A program made the position numbers and the translations under genes. From CAZLPZ01 sp964561535 (lineage in GTDB: Bacteria > Pseudomonadota > Alphaproteobacteria > Micavibrionales > Micavibrionaceae), in contig CAZLPZ010000017.1 in the NCBI GenBank assembly GCA_964561535.1, positions 1-34,176 of the forward strand: a stretch of DNA of 34,176 nt, given 5' to 3'. This document shows, piece by piece, positions 33,218 through 34,176 of the stretch; position 1 is the first letter of the stretch; each line of letters begins with the position of its first letter. The notes under the pieces were generated by a model that made no database searches, had not been told where the DNA came from, and saw nothing but the letters and a program-made list of their open reading frames with translations.

Positions 33218-33976
33218 TTATACCACAGCCGCGTGCGCGGTGCAAATTTCTTCTTCTGTAAAATCAAAAACGTTATAAAATTGCGCCGTTAACGCCTGGT
33301 CCAAATCTGCCATGCTCGCCGCCACTCCCAATTTTTCAAACGAGGTGACCCCATATTCCGTAATGCCACATGGAATAATGCCATCAAAATGCGTCAAATC
33401 CGGATTAACGTTGATCGAAATCCCATGGAACGCCACGCCGCGCCGGACCCGAATCCCCAAGGCGGCAATTTTCGCCTCGACCTCCGTATTCGGATCAACA
33501 ACCCAAATTCCAATCCGACCCTCACGACGTTCACCTTTAATATCAAAGGTTTGTAAGCTATTAATAATCCATTGCTCAAGGTCGCACACAAACCGCCTCA
33601 GATCAATTTCTGGGTACAGCCGCCGTAATTTCAACATCACATACGCCACACGCTGACCTGGCCCATGATATGTATATTTCCCACCTCGCCCGGTTTCGTA
33701 AATGGGGATAGTGTCATCCCGGCGAAGACTAAAATCTCGTGACCGTTGACGCCCATAACTTGCCGGGGCCCCGGCCTGCGCCGGGGCGACAGTCCCCACT
33801 TTTGCCCGTAACCCCTCTGGCGTTGAGCTGGTCCCGGCGGTATAGATCGGTGGGTGTTCCAATAACCAGACACGTTCGGACCCAACACCATCGGCAATCG
33901 CCGCCACTTGCGCCTCCATCGCGGCCATTGCCACCGGATATTCCACACATTCTTCTGATGTTAAAAATGTAACCAT
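33218..33976 (-). CDS. lipB: Octanoyltransferase LipB with a repeat-encoded insertion
   Basis: Transfers octanoyl groups from ACP to lipoyl domains of the E2 subunits and GcvH, the first step of protein lipoylation. 252 aa, longer than usual. Family motifs are intact: EHPPIYTAGTS (40-50), TGRGGKYTYHGPGQ (95-108), Lys169 in KIAALGIRVRRG and acyl-carrying Cys203 in IIPCGITEYGV. Residues 63-88 have no counterpart in normal LipB; they are encoded exactly by a G+C-rich palindromic repeat (33713-33790). Because 78 bp is 26 codons and both active-site residues remain, the gene is probably functional. First gene of a minus-strand series. Confidence 0.93.
   Translation of the reverse strand: MVTFLTSEECVEYPVAMAAMEAQVAAIADGVGSERVWLLEHPPIYTAGTSSTPEGLRAKVGTVAPAQAGAPASYGRQRSRDFSLRRDDTIPIYETGRGGKYTYHGPGQRVAYVMLKLRRLYPEIDLRRFVCDLEQWIINSLQTFDIKGERREGRIGIWVVDPNTEVEAKIAALGIRVRRGVAFHGISINVNPDLTHFDGIIPCGITEYGVTSFEKLGVAASMADLDQALTAQFYNVFDFTEEEICTAHAAVV
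33713..33790. repeat. Palindromic (REP/RPE-like) repeat inside lipB
   Basis: A 78-bp element with imperfect inverted ends: GTCATCCCGGCGAAG (33713-33727) and, read from the other side, GTCGCCCCGGCGCAG (33790-33776). The right half folds into GCCCCGGC-CTGC-GCCGGGGC (33768-33787). The ends match the GTCATCCCGGCGAA type common in proteobacterial intergenic repeats. It is far richer in G+C than the rest of lipB. ACT flanks it on both sides (minus strand), perhaps a small target duplication. Confidence 0.8.
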
Positions 33977-34029
33977 CCAGCCAAACCTTATAAAATTTCA
34001 AAATACAATCAAAGACATAATTTTATTTC

Positions 34030-34059
34030 ACTATAAAAACAATCTTTCTGGATAGTCAA
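34030..34059 (-). promoter_or_regulatory. Probable sigma-70 promoter of lipB
   Basis: On the minus strand TTGACT (34059-34054), 18 bp and TATAGT (34035-34030), giving a start near 34023 and a leader of about 47 nt with an AAGG before the ATG. The remaining sequence to the window end (34060-34176) shows no gene. Confidence 0.6.
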
Positions 34060-34176
34060 TTAAAGAATAGAAGAAATAACAAAGTAATTCCCCTATCCGG
34101 TGGCAGATCTCCCCTAGACCTAAAAAACGCAACAATATTACCGCATTTATTCCTTGACTATATTCCTGTGTTTAGG

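Noticed and set aside
33739..33972. Plus-strand open frames opposite lipB
   Set aside because: They owe their length to the G+C-rich repeat and the lipB antisense; no ribosome site or recognisable domain.
33218..33976. lipB as a pseudogene because of the inserted repeat
   Set aside because: The insertion is 26 whole codons, the frame is open to the end and all catalytic motifs remain.

Overview
The window is a gene-dense stretch of chromosome from a flagellated alphaproteobacterium of moderate, slightly A+T-rich composition. Pointers to the class are the fabA/fabB/fabI set, a 7Fe ferredoxin (FdxA), a PlsC-type protein ending in a DUF2125 domain, the zinc-ribbon/ftsE/ftsX/DUF218/plsC neighbourhood, an flgF-flgG-flgA-flgH cluster behind a sigma-54 promoter, a eukaryotic-type NADP isocitrate dehydrogenase, and a dgt/SPOR gene pair. 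The order cannot be fixed from this window; a deep-branching Rhodospirillales- or Micavibrionales-like lineage is a guess.

Layout. 1-2784: fatty-acid synthesis, with fabB-fabI on the minus strand and fabA diverging. 2883-2959: tRNA-Pro(GGG). 3078-5245: a CMP-kinase-like protein fused to a ParB/sulfiredoxin-like domain, an S66 (MccF/LdcA-type) peptidase and ferredoxin. 5250-9102 (minus): ftsE-ftsX, a DUF218 protein and a PlsC-DUF2125 fusion, an envelope and division operon facing a zinc-ribbon membrane protein (9345-10121). 10142-13427: sigma-54 promoter and flgFGAH (rod and L-ring of the flagellum). 13477-14262 (minus): phenylalanine hydroxylase. 14388-19663: icd, an L,D-transpeptidase, an M48 protease with a TPR-like tail, a DsbA-type oxidoreductase and a PCu(A)C copper chaperone, i.e. 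envelope maintenance. 19926-24230: dGTPase, a LapG-like cysteine protease without a signal peptide, a SPOR protein, a LON-domain protein and a Trm112-like protein. 24424-28317: ftsY, a pentapeptide-repeat protein, an Ala-rich 11-mer-repeat protein and dut. 28352-30778: pheT without pheS. 30797-33976 (minus): lipB, a 108-aa unknown, a 48-aa small protein and a long-chain acyl-CoA ligase.

No CRISPR array, prophage, complete insertion sequence or defence island is visible. The most unusual points are: a 78-bp G+C-rich palindromic repeat inserted in frame in lipB, adding 26 residues without touching the active site; the kinase-ParB/Srx fusion next to an S66 peptidase; the PlsC-DUF2125 fusion; at least six genes whose ATG lies 6-7 nt after a -10-like hexamer, suggesting leaderless mRNAs; a perfect 21-bp palindrome covering the predicted start of transcription and the ribosome site of flgF; and an 82-bp MITE-like palindrome at 27163-27244.
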